NCBI RefSeq assembly: GCF_947179515.1
Contig: NC_067478.1
Location: forward strand, 26,156,266 to 26,220,265
Direction: 5' to 3'
DNA from: Apodemus sylvaticus
Taxonomy: Eukaryota > Chordata > Mammalia > Rodentia > Muridae
DNA length: 64,000 nt
The notes beneath the pieces were generated by a model, which was given only the letters and a program-made list of their open reading frames with translations, searched no databases and had not been told where the DNA came from. Position numbers and translations under genes: made by a program. Of the stretch, positions 23,181-34,432 are shown in pieces; the stretch's first letter is position 1, and the number at the start of each line of letters is the position of its first letter.

Positions 23181-23578
23181 GTTTTTCCTACTTGGCTTCT
23201 CTATTGCTAAGATAAAACACAGACCAAAATCCACTTAGTGGAGGAAAGGTTTCAGCTTAGAGATTACAGTTCTTTATCTATGGAATGATGGAAAGACAAG
23301 GCAGGAACTCAGCACAGGAAACTGGAGGCAGGACCTGAAGCAGAGACCACAGAGAAGTGCTGCTTACTGGCTTGCTCCCTAGGCCTTTCTAAACTTGCTT
23401 ACTTATACAACCAAGCACCACCTGACCTGGGTGGCACCACCCATGGTAGTCAAGGCTCTTCTTTACCAATTAAGAAATTGCCCCCACAGGCAAGCTAATG
23501 GAGATAATTCCTGGTTGTGTTTCCTCTTCCCAGATGACTCTAGTTTATGTCAAGTTGACAAAAACCATTCAGAACCAT
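23181..23578 (-). mobile_element. Rodent MaLR-type solitary LTR, copy 2
   Basis: Same family and orientation as 11508-11880. It shows 'ttctctattgctaagataaa', 'cttagtggaggaaaggttt', 'actggaggcaggacctgaag', 'gtgctgcttactggcttgct' and 'cagatgactctagtttatgt', ending 'caagttgacaaaaacc'. It keeps more of the 'gctgcttactggcttgctcc' segment than copy 1. No internal ERV sequence adjoins it. Confidence 0.75.
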
Positions 23579-23588
23579 TTTCATTGTT

Positions 23589-23589
<1 letters not shown>

Positions 23590-23626
<37 letters not shown>
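23590..23626. repeat. (TG)n microsatellite
   Basis: About 18 TG units at the 3' end of a reverse-oriented B3 SINE, a common place for such arrays. Confidence 0.98.
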
Positions 23627-23627
<1 letters not shown>

Positions 23628-23775
23628 TGTTTGTATGTATGCATGCGCAAGGGGAGTTCAAAGGACAACTTGTGTGAACCTGTTCTCTCCTTCTACCATG
23701 TGGGTTTCAGGGATGAAACTCAGGTTTCAGGCTACATGGTAGGCACTCTTACCTACTGAGCCATCTCACCCGCTC
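23627..23775 (-). repeat. B3-type SINE
   Basis: In reverse orientation the diagnostic blocks are 'ttcaaaggacaacttgtgtg', 'gttctctccttctaccatgt', 'gggatgaaactcaggtttc' and 'ctactgagccatctcaccc'. The last is the complement of the tRNA-derived head that reads 'gagatggctcagt'. Confidence 0.8.
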
Positions 23776-23797
23776 TACACTTGAGTTTTAATCTCAG

Positions 23798-23841
23798 TGG
23801 AAGACTTGGTATGTAAGGCTTGATGGAAGACTTGGTATGTA
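23798..23841. repeat. Short tandem duplication, 26-bp period
   Basis: 'tggaagacttggtatgta' occurs at 23798 and again at 23824, with a diverged 8-bp spacer. Confidence 0.85.
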
Positions 23842-23959
23842 TCCAATGAATGCTTGCTGAAAGAATAATGAGATGAAGGTCTATATTTTAAAAGTCAAAG
23901 AGCCCAAGATCCAGGGTAAAATAAATTTAATACAGTTCTCTATCACGATAGTGGACATG

Positions 23960-24310
23960 TTTAGCCACCTGCCCCAGTGCCCAGTACTATGATAGGCATG
24001 ACAAATATCTAGACACAAAGGAAACTAAGCCTAGTACTCATGAAGCACAAGGCTTGAAGGAGATGCCATCGCTTAAAGAAAAAGCTTCCCAAATCTGAAT
24101 AAGTATGACAAATGGTGGATGTACAAAGCTTAGAGGTTGGTGGGTTGAAGAAAGAAGTGCTCGATTCTTAACCTAGAAATGACCAAAATAGATTGTGGGA
24201 TGATAACAGTGAGTTTACTGAAATAACTAGAAGAAGGGATAAATGATCAGAGGTATGGACTGTAAATTCATTAAGGGGCTTCCACAAAGAAAACAATAAT
24301 GATGCAGATG
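23960..24310 (-). repeat. L2 LINE fragment, antisense (diverged)
   Basis: 'cccagtactatgataggcat', 'cctagtactcatgaagcaca' and 'gaataagtatgacaaatggt' follow the reverse L2 3' region ('gcactgtgctaggcac', 'ccctcatggagctcaca', '...'). The right part is weaker than the left. Confidence 0.45.
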
Positions 24311-26100
24311 TGTGATTTGAGAGTATGCAGTCTCAGTGAGACCATCTTCTCTTTCCTAGAGACAGGGCAGGCCACCATGATAGTGTCCTCTTCTCCTTAG
24401 GAAAGATGTCGCTAATCCTGACTTCCTGAATCTCTGGTGACACTAGCCAGGACCTCAGCTTCTATGTGTTGTTCTTCTGCGACCTAAAGAGATGCCTTTG
24501 ACTGGCTACCTCTCTAATTCAAGTGGCCAGTAATGAGATTGGGGCACACATGTTGCTGATTTTCTTATATCTTCAAAGTCTGCTTATTATGCAGTACAAA
24601 TACATGCAACGTTTTTTTTTCTTAAAGCTTACACTCAATAAACTGTGAATCTGTGACTGTAAATAAGACAACTTGTAAAAATGCATTTACGTTGATACTT
24701 GCAACTTAAAATTTATTTTGCTTTTACTTTAGTTTATTTATGAGCCAGTGAGGACACTGATGGAGAATCTTTTTCCACAATAATAACACTAAAATAGATT
24801 TAGATGCATATCAAATGGAAGCTGGGGATCATTTTTTAATTATGATTAAAGTGACGTTTTATTATCTTCCCCCAAGAGAGTCATGAATTTTGACTCTACA
24901 TGAAATGTTAATTGAATGCATCCCCTGCCCCTTCAATCACAGAATATATTCCTGATAAATAATGGTAGTTCTCAGTGGACACTGCCACTGGGGGAGGTTT
25001 CATGGGGAGGCACCCATTGAAACATTTCGAGATCTTCTTGTTTCCTGTGTTTTGGACCCAGGTAAAGAAATTAGAAGCAGGTAGGTTTGCTATTGTGTAG
25101 GATCAGTGGGTAGTTGGCTGTCTGCTTGCTTTGACGATTTATCTTTTTAAGCAGAAGTTTCCCATCCATACACTATACGTGATACCAACCCCTCAGGCTA
25201 GGAGTTCAGGAAATAGGGCTGGACAGTGCCCAGCAAGGTACCTAGTATGTGGGCAGTGCTACCCTTAACGGCTATGGTGATTTTATCACTCTCAACAAAA
25301 GTGGAAAATCACAAACAAAACAACCCAAGAGATTGTAAGAGGGTTGAAGGGGCATGTTTGGGTAGGTACAAGACAAGAGATGAGTCTGGAGAAATTTCAG
25401 AAGGGAGTCTTGAGCTCCTTAGCAGCTTCTTAGGGCCACTTGTACACTACAGTCTCCTTGCCTGCCTCTTGGCGATGATAGAACCAGACAAAATGTTATG
25501 GGCTGTGAGTTTAGATGGACTTAGCATGTACTATGGAAGTTCCTAAAAGAGAGGAATAGTAACCACTATTGTCAGCTACTGTGGGGATTCTGAATCAAGT
25601 CTGAAAGCATCAATAAGATTCTGGGTTGCCACAATTTGTGGCTGCCTCATAAACAAACAAACAAACACCAAAAACAAAAATCAAACCCAGCGTGAAGAAC
25701 ACATTTACCTTGATAGCCTTTGGAAGCTTCCTGTTTGACGTTACTCCTGAGATATGGCTGCTGATTTCCAGTGAAGGGCCTTACCATGGACCCATGAGGT
25801 TTTGGCTTAAATAGCTGTCAGTAATGCAGATCCTAAAAGGCTCCAATTCATTACCCTGCAATCCCTATGTGGTCTTGTGGAAAACTCAGACAACCACTAG
25901 GAGCAATTAGGTTGTGGTTCTTGTTGGGATTGCCATGTTGTCCAGGTTTCCTCAAGACTTTTCTAGTTATAGGATTGAAAAGTCTTACATCGTGCATATG
26001 TATGCATTGTGGCATGCCCCAGGCCAGTATGACAGTTGATCTCACCTGCACCACATCAACACAGTGACCTTCAGAAGGGTTTGGATTCCTTATAGTAAAC
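24311..26100. other. Unique non-coding sequence, candidate conserved block
   Basis: No gene is supported. The segment 24590-24960 is repeat-free and AT-rich, with 'taattatgattaaag' followed by a TGACGT motif at 24852-24857, and is a candidate regulatory element. (AAAC)n-like sequence lies at about 25652-25680. The 106-codon frame at 25226-25546 has no domain. Confidence 0.5.
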
Positions 26101-26227
26101 AAGAATGTATTTTCATTAAAAAAAAAAAAATTATTTGAAGCCCAATGTGTGTGTGTGTGGGGGGGGGGTGTTGAACTGGCATATTGGGATAGTTTTTTTT
26201 TTTAATTCTAAAAACAAGCATAGATAG
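26101..26227. repeat. Low-complexity cluster
   Basis: An A-run (26119-26131), a short GTGTGTG-plus-G8 tract (26145-26168) and a T-run (26192-26203) lie within 130 bp just upstream of a B1. Confidence 0.8.
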
Positions 26228-26333
26228 TCAGGTGTGGCATACATGCTAGTAATCCCAGTACTTGGCAGTCGGGAGTTTAACATCATTCTTAGCTACAGAG
26301 TGAGTTCCAGGCTATTCTGAATTACATGATTTC
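26228..26333 (+). repeat. B1-type SINE, diverged
   Basis: Forward B1 pattern: 'tcaggtgtggcatacatgct', 'agtaatcccagtacttggca' and 'agctacagagtgagttccag'. These match the B1 'gccgggcgtggtggcgcacg', 'taatcccagcactcgggagg' and 'ctacagagtgagttccagg' blocks. Its A-rich tail merges with the tandem duplication that follows. Confidence 0.85.
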
Positions 26334-26514
26334 CCATAAATAAATAAGTAAATAAATAAATAATGCAAAATGGTACAAGCACAGGCACAGGAATACAGGA
26401 CTCCTGAATTACATGATTTCTCATAAAATAAATAAATAAGTAAATACATACATACATACATACATACATACATACATACATACACAATGGCACAAGCACA
26501 GGAACACAGGACAC
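26317..26514. repeat. Tandem duplication of B1 tail with (CATA)n
   Basis: Two units start at 'ctgaattacatgatttc': 26317-26403 (87 bp) and 26404-26514 (111 bp). Each contains an AAAT-rich stretch followed by 'atggyacaagcacaggmac' and 'acaggac'. The second unit has gained a (CATA)n array of about 10 units, which accounts for the length difference. The minus-strand frame with repeated Tyr-Val-Cys-Met is a by-product. Confidence 0.92.
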
Positions 26515-27944
26515 CTGAATCTAAAATTTAAAACAAAACAAGGTGATTAATTTCCTTTGCTGCGATTCTGTGCCTCACCCCGAAATGATTTAAGGGGTGC
26601 TGTTTGTCCTCCAAGGAAGAAAGGCTGTGGTGAGTAAAGGTGTCCTCGGTGTCAACACTCTTTCTGCCATTTCATTGGACACCTTCACACATCATGGCTT
26701 CCCCAGAGAAAGCCTTCATCTCAGGGTAGCAAGAAATGAAGGCGAAAAGGATCTCCAGCACCCTGGAAGGGTTCCTGTGCCCCACTGGCTTCAACAAATG
26801 TCCCATCAGAGAACATGGTGGCATGTCCTCCATAGCTGTTCAAAGGAGGCCCCAGGAAATACCTGCAGAGTCACCTGACCTATGCTGGGCCGGGAACGAG
26901 GAATGAGACTTCTGGTAGTGATACTAAGCATTGTGACTAAGACCTGCTACCTTCAAGCCTCTGAGAGAGCAATTTATAGATAAGCGTGTGACCATGATAG
27001 TAGGTCCAGGTATTGCCAACAGGTCTAGATCTCTGTGTTCCCGTCCTATGACCTATGATACCGGCTGCACGATTTCAGTATCCCTCTCCAGGGTGCAGGT
27101 ATATGTCTTCCCAGGTGCCTATCACCTGACAGACTCAAAGTGAGTTTGCCAACAGCAAGTCTACTAAATGAGTCCTGGACCCCTGTGGATATCTGCTGTC
27201 CACAGGCAACTTAGGATAATCTTGAGCCTCCTCCTCAGTTGCCCCAAGTTGTCTTCAGTTGACCTGGTTGTCTTCTCCTTCTGGGTGGCACCCTCCCAGC
27301 AGACCTAACCATGTGCAGCTTGTGGGAATCAGAAGGTATCATGTATTCTGATGAATGACTCTTTCTCAAAGGGCCCTGAGTAGTGAGGCTTGGTTCTCAC
27401 TATAAAATGGTATCCCGGGCTTAACCTCTGCCCCCTCCTTTTGTCTGGTGTCAAATCCAATGCTCTGATTCCCAAGAAAGGAACACAGCAACCTCTTTCC
27501 CATTGCCTCTCACCCTCCCTGAGATACCTATAGACAGATCTTGGTTCCATATGCCATGACTCTTAACAAGTAGGATGAAGATGCTGTGCCTGTTCAGACC
27601 AATCCAGTTGAAAATCTGAACCCAGATGAAGATAAATGAACACCAACAGATGTTCTGACTGGAACAATTGTCCCGGGCTCACACGGGAATGGTGACTGAG
27701 AATGCACAGCTGTGACACTAAGTAGTCTAACGAAGCATGATCTGAGCCCATGCACTGCTGAAGACTCACCTGGCATCATGTTTTTTGGGGGGCTTCAGCT
27801 CACTAGAGGAAACTGAGCTATGTCTTGCAGTCTAATAAGCAGACGTGACTGGAGCCAGGGCATTTCACAGCAAATTGCTTCCATTTGGACCTCTGATAAT
27901 ACTCTAGGCACAAATGAAGGGACTTTATACATTTCTGCTAACTT
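26515..27944. other. Unique non-coding sequence
   Basis: No gene is recognised. Open frames of 60-93 codons on both strands overlap each other and carry no domain. Confidence 0.5.
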
Positions 27945-28060
27945 GGTCTTTCCACATTAGTGCATCATTGCCTCCATTCTACTGATGAGAAAACTGAGGC
28001 TTGGGGAGCTCTGATAGTGACAGACTGGCAGAGAAGAAAGCTAGTTCCTTTCCTTGGATG
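27945..28060 (-). repeat. MIR SINE fragment
   Basis: The plus strand contains 'cctccattctactgatgaga', 'aaactgaggcttggggagct' and 'agtgacagactggcag', the reverse MIR core ('ccattttacagatgagga', 'aactgaggctcagagagg'). Confidence 0.75.
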
Positions 28061-29827
28061 CATGCCAACCCCTTCCTTTGTATATCACACTATTTGTGAA
28101 AACTACTATAACCCATGGGTCCCAGAAAAAAGAAGTAGGTAGTGTTGGGAGGGAAGGATGTCAGAGAGGACTCTGTAAACCCACGAGTGTAACTCAGCAA
28201 AGAAGGATGCTCTCCAGGCACAGCGTCCGCTGGGGAAGACACAAAGAGAAGGTTTCTATCATGGTTTGTGGCCTGTGGCTGATAGGGAGGATTCCCAAGG
28301 ACAATCAGTTCAAGCTTGAACGCTAGGCAAGACTGAAACCGCTTTAAGAAATAGGAAGTGCCCCACAAGAAGAACTTACTTCATTTTTTTATTGGAAATG
28401 TGGGAACAATTGGTGCCAAGCCAGACTAACAATGTACTGGGAAGGCAGAAATTATTCAGCATCTGGACGCCTGGTTCCCATAAGTGTGTCTTTGGGGATC
28501 ATGCATTCATTCAGCACAATTTCACCTGTACCCATTCCATCCTGAGATGGTTCCCAAGGCAGGGAAACCAGATCTGGTCTTGCCTTCCAGGATTTCATAC
28601 TCCTGCAGGTCTTCCCAGAGAATCTGCCCCTGCCATCCTGGTCAAATAAGTGTCTGTACTATTTCAGAGTAAGTTAGAGAACATTTTCATGCTGGTTACA
28701 GCTGCGTGTCACAACTGTTTGGCTACGTCTCCTTTGGGGTTTGAGACTAATGTTTCATGAAGTTTTCATAGGGAAAAATGAGAACAATCTATTTCAATTA
28801 CTTTGTAGAAGTCAAATTTACATAATCATTGAATGTAATGCTAGTCGTGATGGGCTTCCCCAGAGTGCCAGAGACACCATTCCTGCAAGTGTCTTGGGCC
28901 TGGAGGATCAGCCAGACCTTCTCCAGGCTGAGAGCATGGAACTGCATGGGGCCTCAACTAGATGGGTCGGTGGCCGAGGCTAATTAGGCCGAATGTGAAA
29001 ACCCACTCAAGGGGGGAGAGAAAGCAAAGCATTCTCTTTAATTAATCATTCTTTCTCAAACTTCAGAGGCAAACAGGAAAATTAAAAGCTATTTTAATAA
29101 TAGAGTCTTCGCGGATGTGAGATGTAGTTTCAGGCAGACCTTAATGCAGAGCTCTCTATGTAGAAAAGGATATTGCTTTTTGTGTGACCTTTAAAAAATC
29201 CCGAATGACAGTCTGGAATTAGAAAGGATTTCCTACTTGAATGAATTCTAAGACAGCCCCCCTCCCACACCCTCTGCTGCTGGGTCTCTGTGTACATGTG
29301 TCAGGTGGTGACATTTGTGCCAAGCATATGCTGGCTGGGGACACGTAGGGACTTGAGAATGCGTGGTCCCTTCTGTGAGGGTCACAGTCACATCTCTGGC
29401 TCCAAGTCTAGGATTACACATTCAGTACTGTGGCAGGCAGGAAGGAGAGAACACAATCCAGAAAGGGATCCTGTTCTTCTCACAACCAAACCTGGCATCT
29501 CTTCTAGAGCAGGGTGAGCATTGGGTTTGTTATTTGTAAGGAAAAAGAAGTTTTTAAATAATAATGAATGTCCTGCTCCATTAAAAAATTGCTTTGGTCT
29601 CTATGATGTATTCAGCATCTGGTTCCATATCTTGGTATCTGCCTCAGCACTAAGTGTATATGTTCTGAAGAACTATAAGAATCTGAAGAACTAATTTACT
29701 TTCCTTTAGTCTTTGGCAGAGAGAACTGAAAGTGTTTCATGAAGATTGGTCTTTAATCTGGTTGTTGACAGTTGGTTCCTTGCGAGTGGAGGGAAAAAGA
29801 AAATGTATAGGGAGTCCACGGGATTGC
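28061..29827. other. Unique non-coding sequence
   Basis: No supported gene. The block 28980-29240 is repeat-free and AT-rich, with a 'ttaattaatcatt' motif and several ATTA cores; its possible regulatory role is discussed as a finding. Short overlapping frames at 28054-28672 on both strands show no domain. Confidence 0.5.
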
Positions 29828-29905
29828 CTCCCTCCCTCTCCCTTCCTCCCTTCTTCCCTCCACCCCTCCCTTCCTCCCTTCCTTCTTTCTATCTTCCTTC
29901 CTCTG
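29828..29905. repeat. (CCTT)n/(CCCT)n polypyrimidine tract
   Basis: A 78-bp stretch almost purely C and T on the plus strand, made of imperfect CCTT and CCCT units. Confidence 0.95.
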
Positions 29906-29949
29906 ATATGTACTAGGTACCCTCTCCAGGCAAGCCTCATGCTTTCTTT

Positions 29950-30500
29950 GTCAGTGGGGCATTATGCATGCCACAGGACAGACATGATTTTTGCTACGTA
30001 GGATTCTCTCAGTGAAGGCCACAAGTAGGGAAACAGACAGGAACAAAATGGGCAGAGTATTGAGGGTGTGAAGTCTGAGCCAAGCTGGAATGTGGAAGGA
30101 GGACCGCCCACTTCAGAGAGGGGAGCTGCAGGGTGGTTGGTGAATGTCTAACAGCACATCTCAAACCTGGGCATAGCAGCCATAGCACAGCTGAGGGACA
30201 CGGAGTGGTCTTGGCAGCAGTGTGAGAGAAGACAGAATAGGCAGGACATGAGGCTTAAGTGGGAGACGGGCTAGAGCATAGAGATCTGTAACGTTTCAGC
30301 GAATCTTTCTAAGACTTATGGAGAAACACTGAAGAATGCAAAGTAACAGCACATGGGGTTTATTTATAGAGGAAAGTCTGAACACAAACTGAGAGGGGCT
30401 ATGATGGAAGGAATGAGACCTTGTAACCACATAGCAGGAGTGAGATAGCTGCAGATCTCAGGACTAATTGATCAGGCGCAGGAGGGGGAGCATGTGGTAC
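29950..30500 (-). repeat. Probable L2 LINE fragment, antisense
   Basis: The G- and A-rich order ('cttcagagaggggagctgca', 'ggcaggacatgaggcttaag', 'agacttatggagaaacactg', 'ctaattgatcaggcgcagga') resembles reverse L2 ('ggtcagagaggtagcagggg', 'gggaagccattggagg', 'atccaggcgagagatg'). The match is loose and needs a profile search. Confidence 0.4.
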
Positions 30501-30821
30501 AGTGGAACTCAAGGCAAAAGTTCAAATTCTGCAATGAGTTTTACAACTCCACCGTTGTTGAAGTCCCAATCTAATACGGAGTCTGTTTTGACTTAAAATG
30601 TGCTTCTCAAGCCTGCAGCACGAGCCTCTCCTTGAGCCTCAAGCTAGGGGGTAGGAGTAGGAGAATGAGCAGTTTTAGATTAGCCTTAGTAATAAGTAAT
30701 TAGTAATAAGTGCACTATGCAGGGCGTTGCCCTAAAGAAACAAACAAGCAAATAAGCAAAAGAAATATATAAAGCCTCATACCTTCACAAGTTCTTCGAG
30801 TAATCAAGAAATGTGTGGGGA
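30501..30821. other. Unique non-coding sequence
   Basis: No recognisable element. A small 'aataagtaattagtaataag' repeat lies near 30690. Confidence 0.5.
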
Positions 30822-31008
30822 GGGCTGGAGAGATGGCTCAGGGGTTAAGAGCACTGACTGCTCTTCCAGTGGTCCTGAGTTCAATTCCCAGAAACCACAC
30901 AGTGGATCGTAGCCATCTATCATGGGATCTGATACCATCTTCTGGTGTGCAGGTGTACATGCAGATAGAGCGCTCACACATAAAATAAATAATTAAATCT
31001 TTAAAAAG
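30822..31008 (+). repeat. B2 SINE, full length
   Basis: A well preserved tRNA-derived B2. It has the head 'ggctggagagatggctcagg', the internal promoter region 'ttaagagcactgactgctc' and 'gtggtcctgagttcaattcc', then 'atctgataccatcttctggt' and the A-rich 'cacataaaataaataatta' tail. Imperfect flanking repeats AAGAAATGTG (from 30807) and AAAAGATGTG (about 31004) may be the target-site duplication. Confidence 0.96.
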
Positions 31009-32649
31009 ATGTGAAAACCAAAGAACATGGAAGGAGAGCAGTGTTGTTCCAAGGTAAACACAGACCTTGTTTTAATTCTCTTCTTTGAGGAAAGAAGCTC
31101 AGAGACTTAAAGGTCCATAGGGCAACTGCATCTTGGTGCACACCATTTTATAAAAGTCAGTGATGGCTGGACCTATATGGCTGAGTATTTCTGTAGAAAC
31201 CAAGGAAATAAAGCCAGTAAGGTAGCACAAGACAGTCAGAGTCCCAACCATGGCCAAGGCAAAGGATTAGGAGATATTTCTAGATTTCAAAGTTTTGCCA
31301 CAAAGAGAGAGTTAGCTAGACTTAAATAGGATGGGTGGTCAAGGTCAGTCTATGAGGCGTGGCTGGTCACTGCTGGCTCTTTTGTGGCCTTCAGGGTGAA
31401 GTACACAGCTGTCCCCACCCCTATGCTCCTTGTTGTCAGCCCCAAGGTCTGAATTGTGCCTTGGGGGCCAGAGGAATGGAATGTTTCCTAATTTATATTG
31501 TCAGCATCTACATTTGTTTACAATGTTACATAATCAAAATTGTATAATTGTTCTTTCATAACTCAATTGACAAAAAACAAAAACAAAGCAGTTCAATGTA
31601 GGCAGGAGAATATGTGCAGGAACTCCAAGATCTCTCCATCATCCAGGCCGTGCTAAGGCCACACCCAAGAGTATATTGAGTTGAGGACATAGCCAGAAAG
31701 GGACCTGCATCACTGGCATGACTCCTTAACTTCAGCTGAACTAGGTCTTGAAGAGACTTGCCTTTATCTCTTCTAATCACAAGAATGTGAAAGTTCAGGA
31801 TACTAGGACATGAGGATCCACCAAAAAAGTCAGGTTTTAGTTGGTGTTTTATCTCCCAAAGAAATAAAGCACCTTTCTGATTTGACAGCTTCAAATTTGT
31901 CTGCTGCTGTTTCTGACTTCAGACCAATGTTTTAATTCTTTAACTGGATAGCACCCTTGGTGATGGAGTTGATTGTCTTGGCCCTGCTCAAAACTCTGAG
32001 TGCAAAGCTTTGGCTGTAGACAGTTGCGTGACTGCAGAAGGATTGGAGAAATGGGTTCTGTCTTCTGGAACTTTCCTTGGGGAAACAATTGTGGGTCCTA
32101 TGTCACTTAATGAGAGCATGCTTCTCCCTATCCTTTTCTAGACATCATAAATAGCCAAGGAAGCAGCTTTACAAAATATCTGTTAACTTCCCAGACACCC
32201 ACCTTTCCTTGAAAATACATGAAAAATCTGGAAAGTGAGACAGATCTTAGAAAATCAAAATAAATAGTCAAATTATTAATATTGTTCATTTCCTGCAAGA
32301 AGAAAAGGCTTATTTCCAATAAATGTGAGGAGGTTTGATAGATAATTTTTCTTCATGTGCATTTGTACATTTGGTGAAAAGAAAACTGTTATTCATGTTA
32401 TTTCAATGCTATGGTTCAAAATATCTGGAAAACTCAGACAACTAATGGTTAGGTACCTGTGAAGACCCTTCAGATGTATCACATGTGGCCCCCATGTCCT
32501 CTATATGAATGTGGCAAAACAGAGCACATTACCCCTTTAAAAACACACCTGTTTAGACCCTATTGATCACATGTCTCTGCGCCTTAGAAACTAGTCACAT
32601 ACCATTTTTTAAGTACGAGCTCACATGCCCCAGAATGGCCATGAGCTAC
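31009..32649. other. Unique non-coding sequence
   Basis: No gene is recognised. The 112-codon minus-strand frame at 31556-31894 and neighbours lack domains. Isolated AATAAA motifs are not linked to a recognisable transcript end. Confidence 0.5.
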
Positions 32650-32795
32650 TGTATAGCAACATGATCTTGAACGCCACATTCTCTTGCTTTGACCTCCAAA
32701 GTACTATGATGGCAGGCACACTCCAAACGGACCAGCCTGTGCTAGAGACTGAATTCTCAACAAGCATACTGCCAATCAGCAAAGCTACAACCCTG
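32650..32795 (-). repeat. ID-B1 (B4-type) composite SINE
   Basis: In reverse orientation a B1 part ('gatcttgaacgccacattct', 'ctttgacctccaaagtacta', 'tgatggcaggcaca') is joined to an ID-like tRNA part ('gtgctagagactgaattctc', 'aacaagcatactgccaatca', 'gcaaagctacaacc'). This is the reverse complement of the ID head 'gctcagtggtagagcacttg'. The fusion is typical of the rodent B4 family. Confidence 0.75.
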
Positions 32796-33267
32796 GCCCG
32801 ATAAACAAGGTTCAAATTGATGCTTTTAAAACTCTTAATATGAGCTTTAAGAAAAGAAAATGTTTTCTCTCTATAACCCAGAACATGTTGGACGCTTTAG
32901 AATGTTAAAGCCTAATTCTGGAAAACTGATTTCTTTGTGTATATTCTATGTCTCTGCCAACATAATTATCCCATTCCCCACTTTTTTTTGTATCTGAGCA
33001 TTATGTTTACCTAATTTGAAGAAACAAAGCTATTTCTGGGTCCTCTTGGAAAGGCATCTGAAGATGGGAGAGCCCTGCCCTTCAAAACACAGCAGCCTTG
33101 TCTCTTTCCTCACTTCTTTGCTGGAGACGGGGGCTGCTCCTGTCAAAAGCCCTCCCTTTTCTGAAGAAGGGCGCTGACCTGCATTTTTAGCCACATCGAT
33201 TCTAAAAGCCACCTCACTGAATGCTATTTCCCAACAAGGTGATCAAACCAATTTCCAAAATATGTTT
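32796..33267. other. Unique non-coding sequence
   Basis: AT-rich, with no recognised feature. Confidence 0.5.
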
Positions 33268-33645
33268 TGTGTTGACTGTACACTGTTGTAGCATGTAAAT
33301 GCATTTATGGTAGTTTGCTGTTGACTCTACATTGTTGTAGCACATGGATGCTTGTGTGGTACCTCAGTGCTGATTGTACATGTTATACCACGTGGATGTG
33401 TGTGTAGTACCGCAGTGTTCAGTGTACATGTTATAGCATGTGGATGTGTGTGTGTGGTACCTCAGTGTTGAGTGTATATATTATATCATGTGGATATGTT
33501 GTGGTGCCTCAGTGTTGGTTGTACATGTTATAGAATGGTACAATCAGTGTTCAGTGTACATTGTTGTAGCATATAGATGCATATGTGATACCTCAGTGTT
33601 AATTATTCATGCTTATAGCATGTGGATATGTGTGTGGTACCTCAT
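33268..33645. repeat. Minisatellite, about 49-bp period, 7-8 copies
   Basis: The unit reads roughly 'cagtgttgattgtacatgtt', 'atagcatgtggatgtgtgtg', 'tggtacct'. Repeat starts are visible at about 33270, 33318, 33365, 33413, 33463, 33510, 33545 and 33594, so spacing is 47-50 bp, with one unit shortened to 35. Units differ at many positions, so the array is not recent. A plus-strand frame through it (33440-33700) is a by-product. Confidence 0.92.
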
Positions 33646-34326
33646 ATCTCTCTCCTTACATCAGCCTCCTTGGGTTGTATGTGCAGATTTAATGAGGTAA
33701 AATAAGAAAATTTGTACTATGCTTGGTACAAAATAAACCTCAAAAGGGATCATTTTTTTCTTCACAATCTCTAAAACTCATTTCTGGTTGTCATTTACAT
33801 TCTCTGTCATTCCATCTTTATATCACAGAGCATAAACTAGACAGTCTATGGAGGGGGTATTTCTCAAAGCATCTAGCATATTTCTTTTTTTGAGCTGGGA
33901 TGTCTCTGGTTTTGGCGGTTTTGACTGAGACTTCTATTTGATTCAATCAAATACAAACACAACCAAATAAATGTCATTAACTGAAAATACCATCAGGACC
34001 ACTGCTGAGCTTTATAATGCACTGAGTTTTTGTTGCGTGGTTTGAGATTGGATTAGAGAAGTGAGTATCTTTCTAAGCCAAGGCATCCTGGGCACATGTT
34101 TGCTCTATGCCTAAATGCATGCTGTGTGTTGCTTGATGAACACACATTCCCAAATCCAGCAGAGGAGACAAACCTGACAACAAGGAAGCTTTTAGAGCAA
34201 GGGATGTGCTTCAGAAAGATGGATAGTGGACACTAGACCAACATTTTAGCAGTAAGCTAATTTATTCATGAATAAAATGATTTATTCATGAAACTAAGGT
34301 CAGTGTTCACTGAACAGTTGAAGAGG

Positions 34327-34328
<2 letters not shown>
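33646..34328. other. Unique non-coding sequence
   Basis: No gene or clear repeat is visible. It contains a 'tgattcaatcaaata' motif near 33938. Confidence 0.5.

Positions 34329-34383
<55 letters not shown>
34329..34383. repeat. (GA)n microsatellite
   Basis: About 27 GA units, purine on the plus strand, followed by decayed GA-rich sequence up to the B3. Confidence 0.98.
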
Positions 34384-34386
<3 letters not shown>

Positions 34387-34432
34387 AATGGGGTGAGAAA
34401 GATGATGGTGGAGAGAATGAGGGTGAGAGAGA

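Noticed and set aside
11508..23578. Full-length endogenous retrovirus bounded by the two MaLR-type LTRs
   Set aside because: The sequence between them is unrelated (MIR, L2, URR1 and unique DNA), the LTRs have diverged independently, and no gag, pol or env-like sequence is seen.
30822..31008. tRNA gene, because of A-box and B-box-like sequence
   Set aside because: The promoter boxes belong to a B2 SINE. There is no cloverleaf-forming mature tRNA.
33268..33645. CRISPR array, because of regularly spaced repeats
   Set aside because: Units are continuous diverged tandem repeats without unique spacers, in mammalian DNA. It is a minisatellite.
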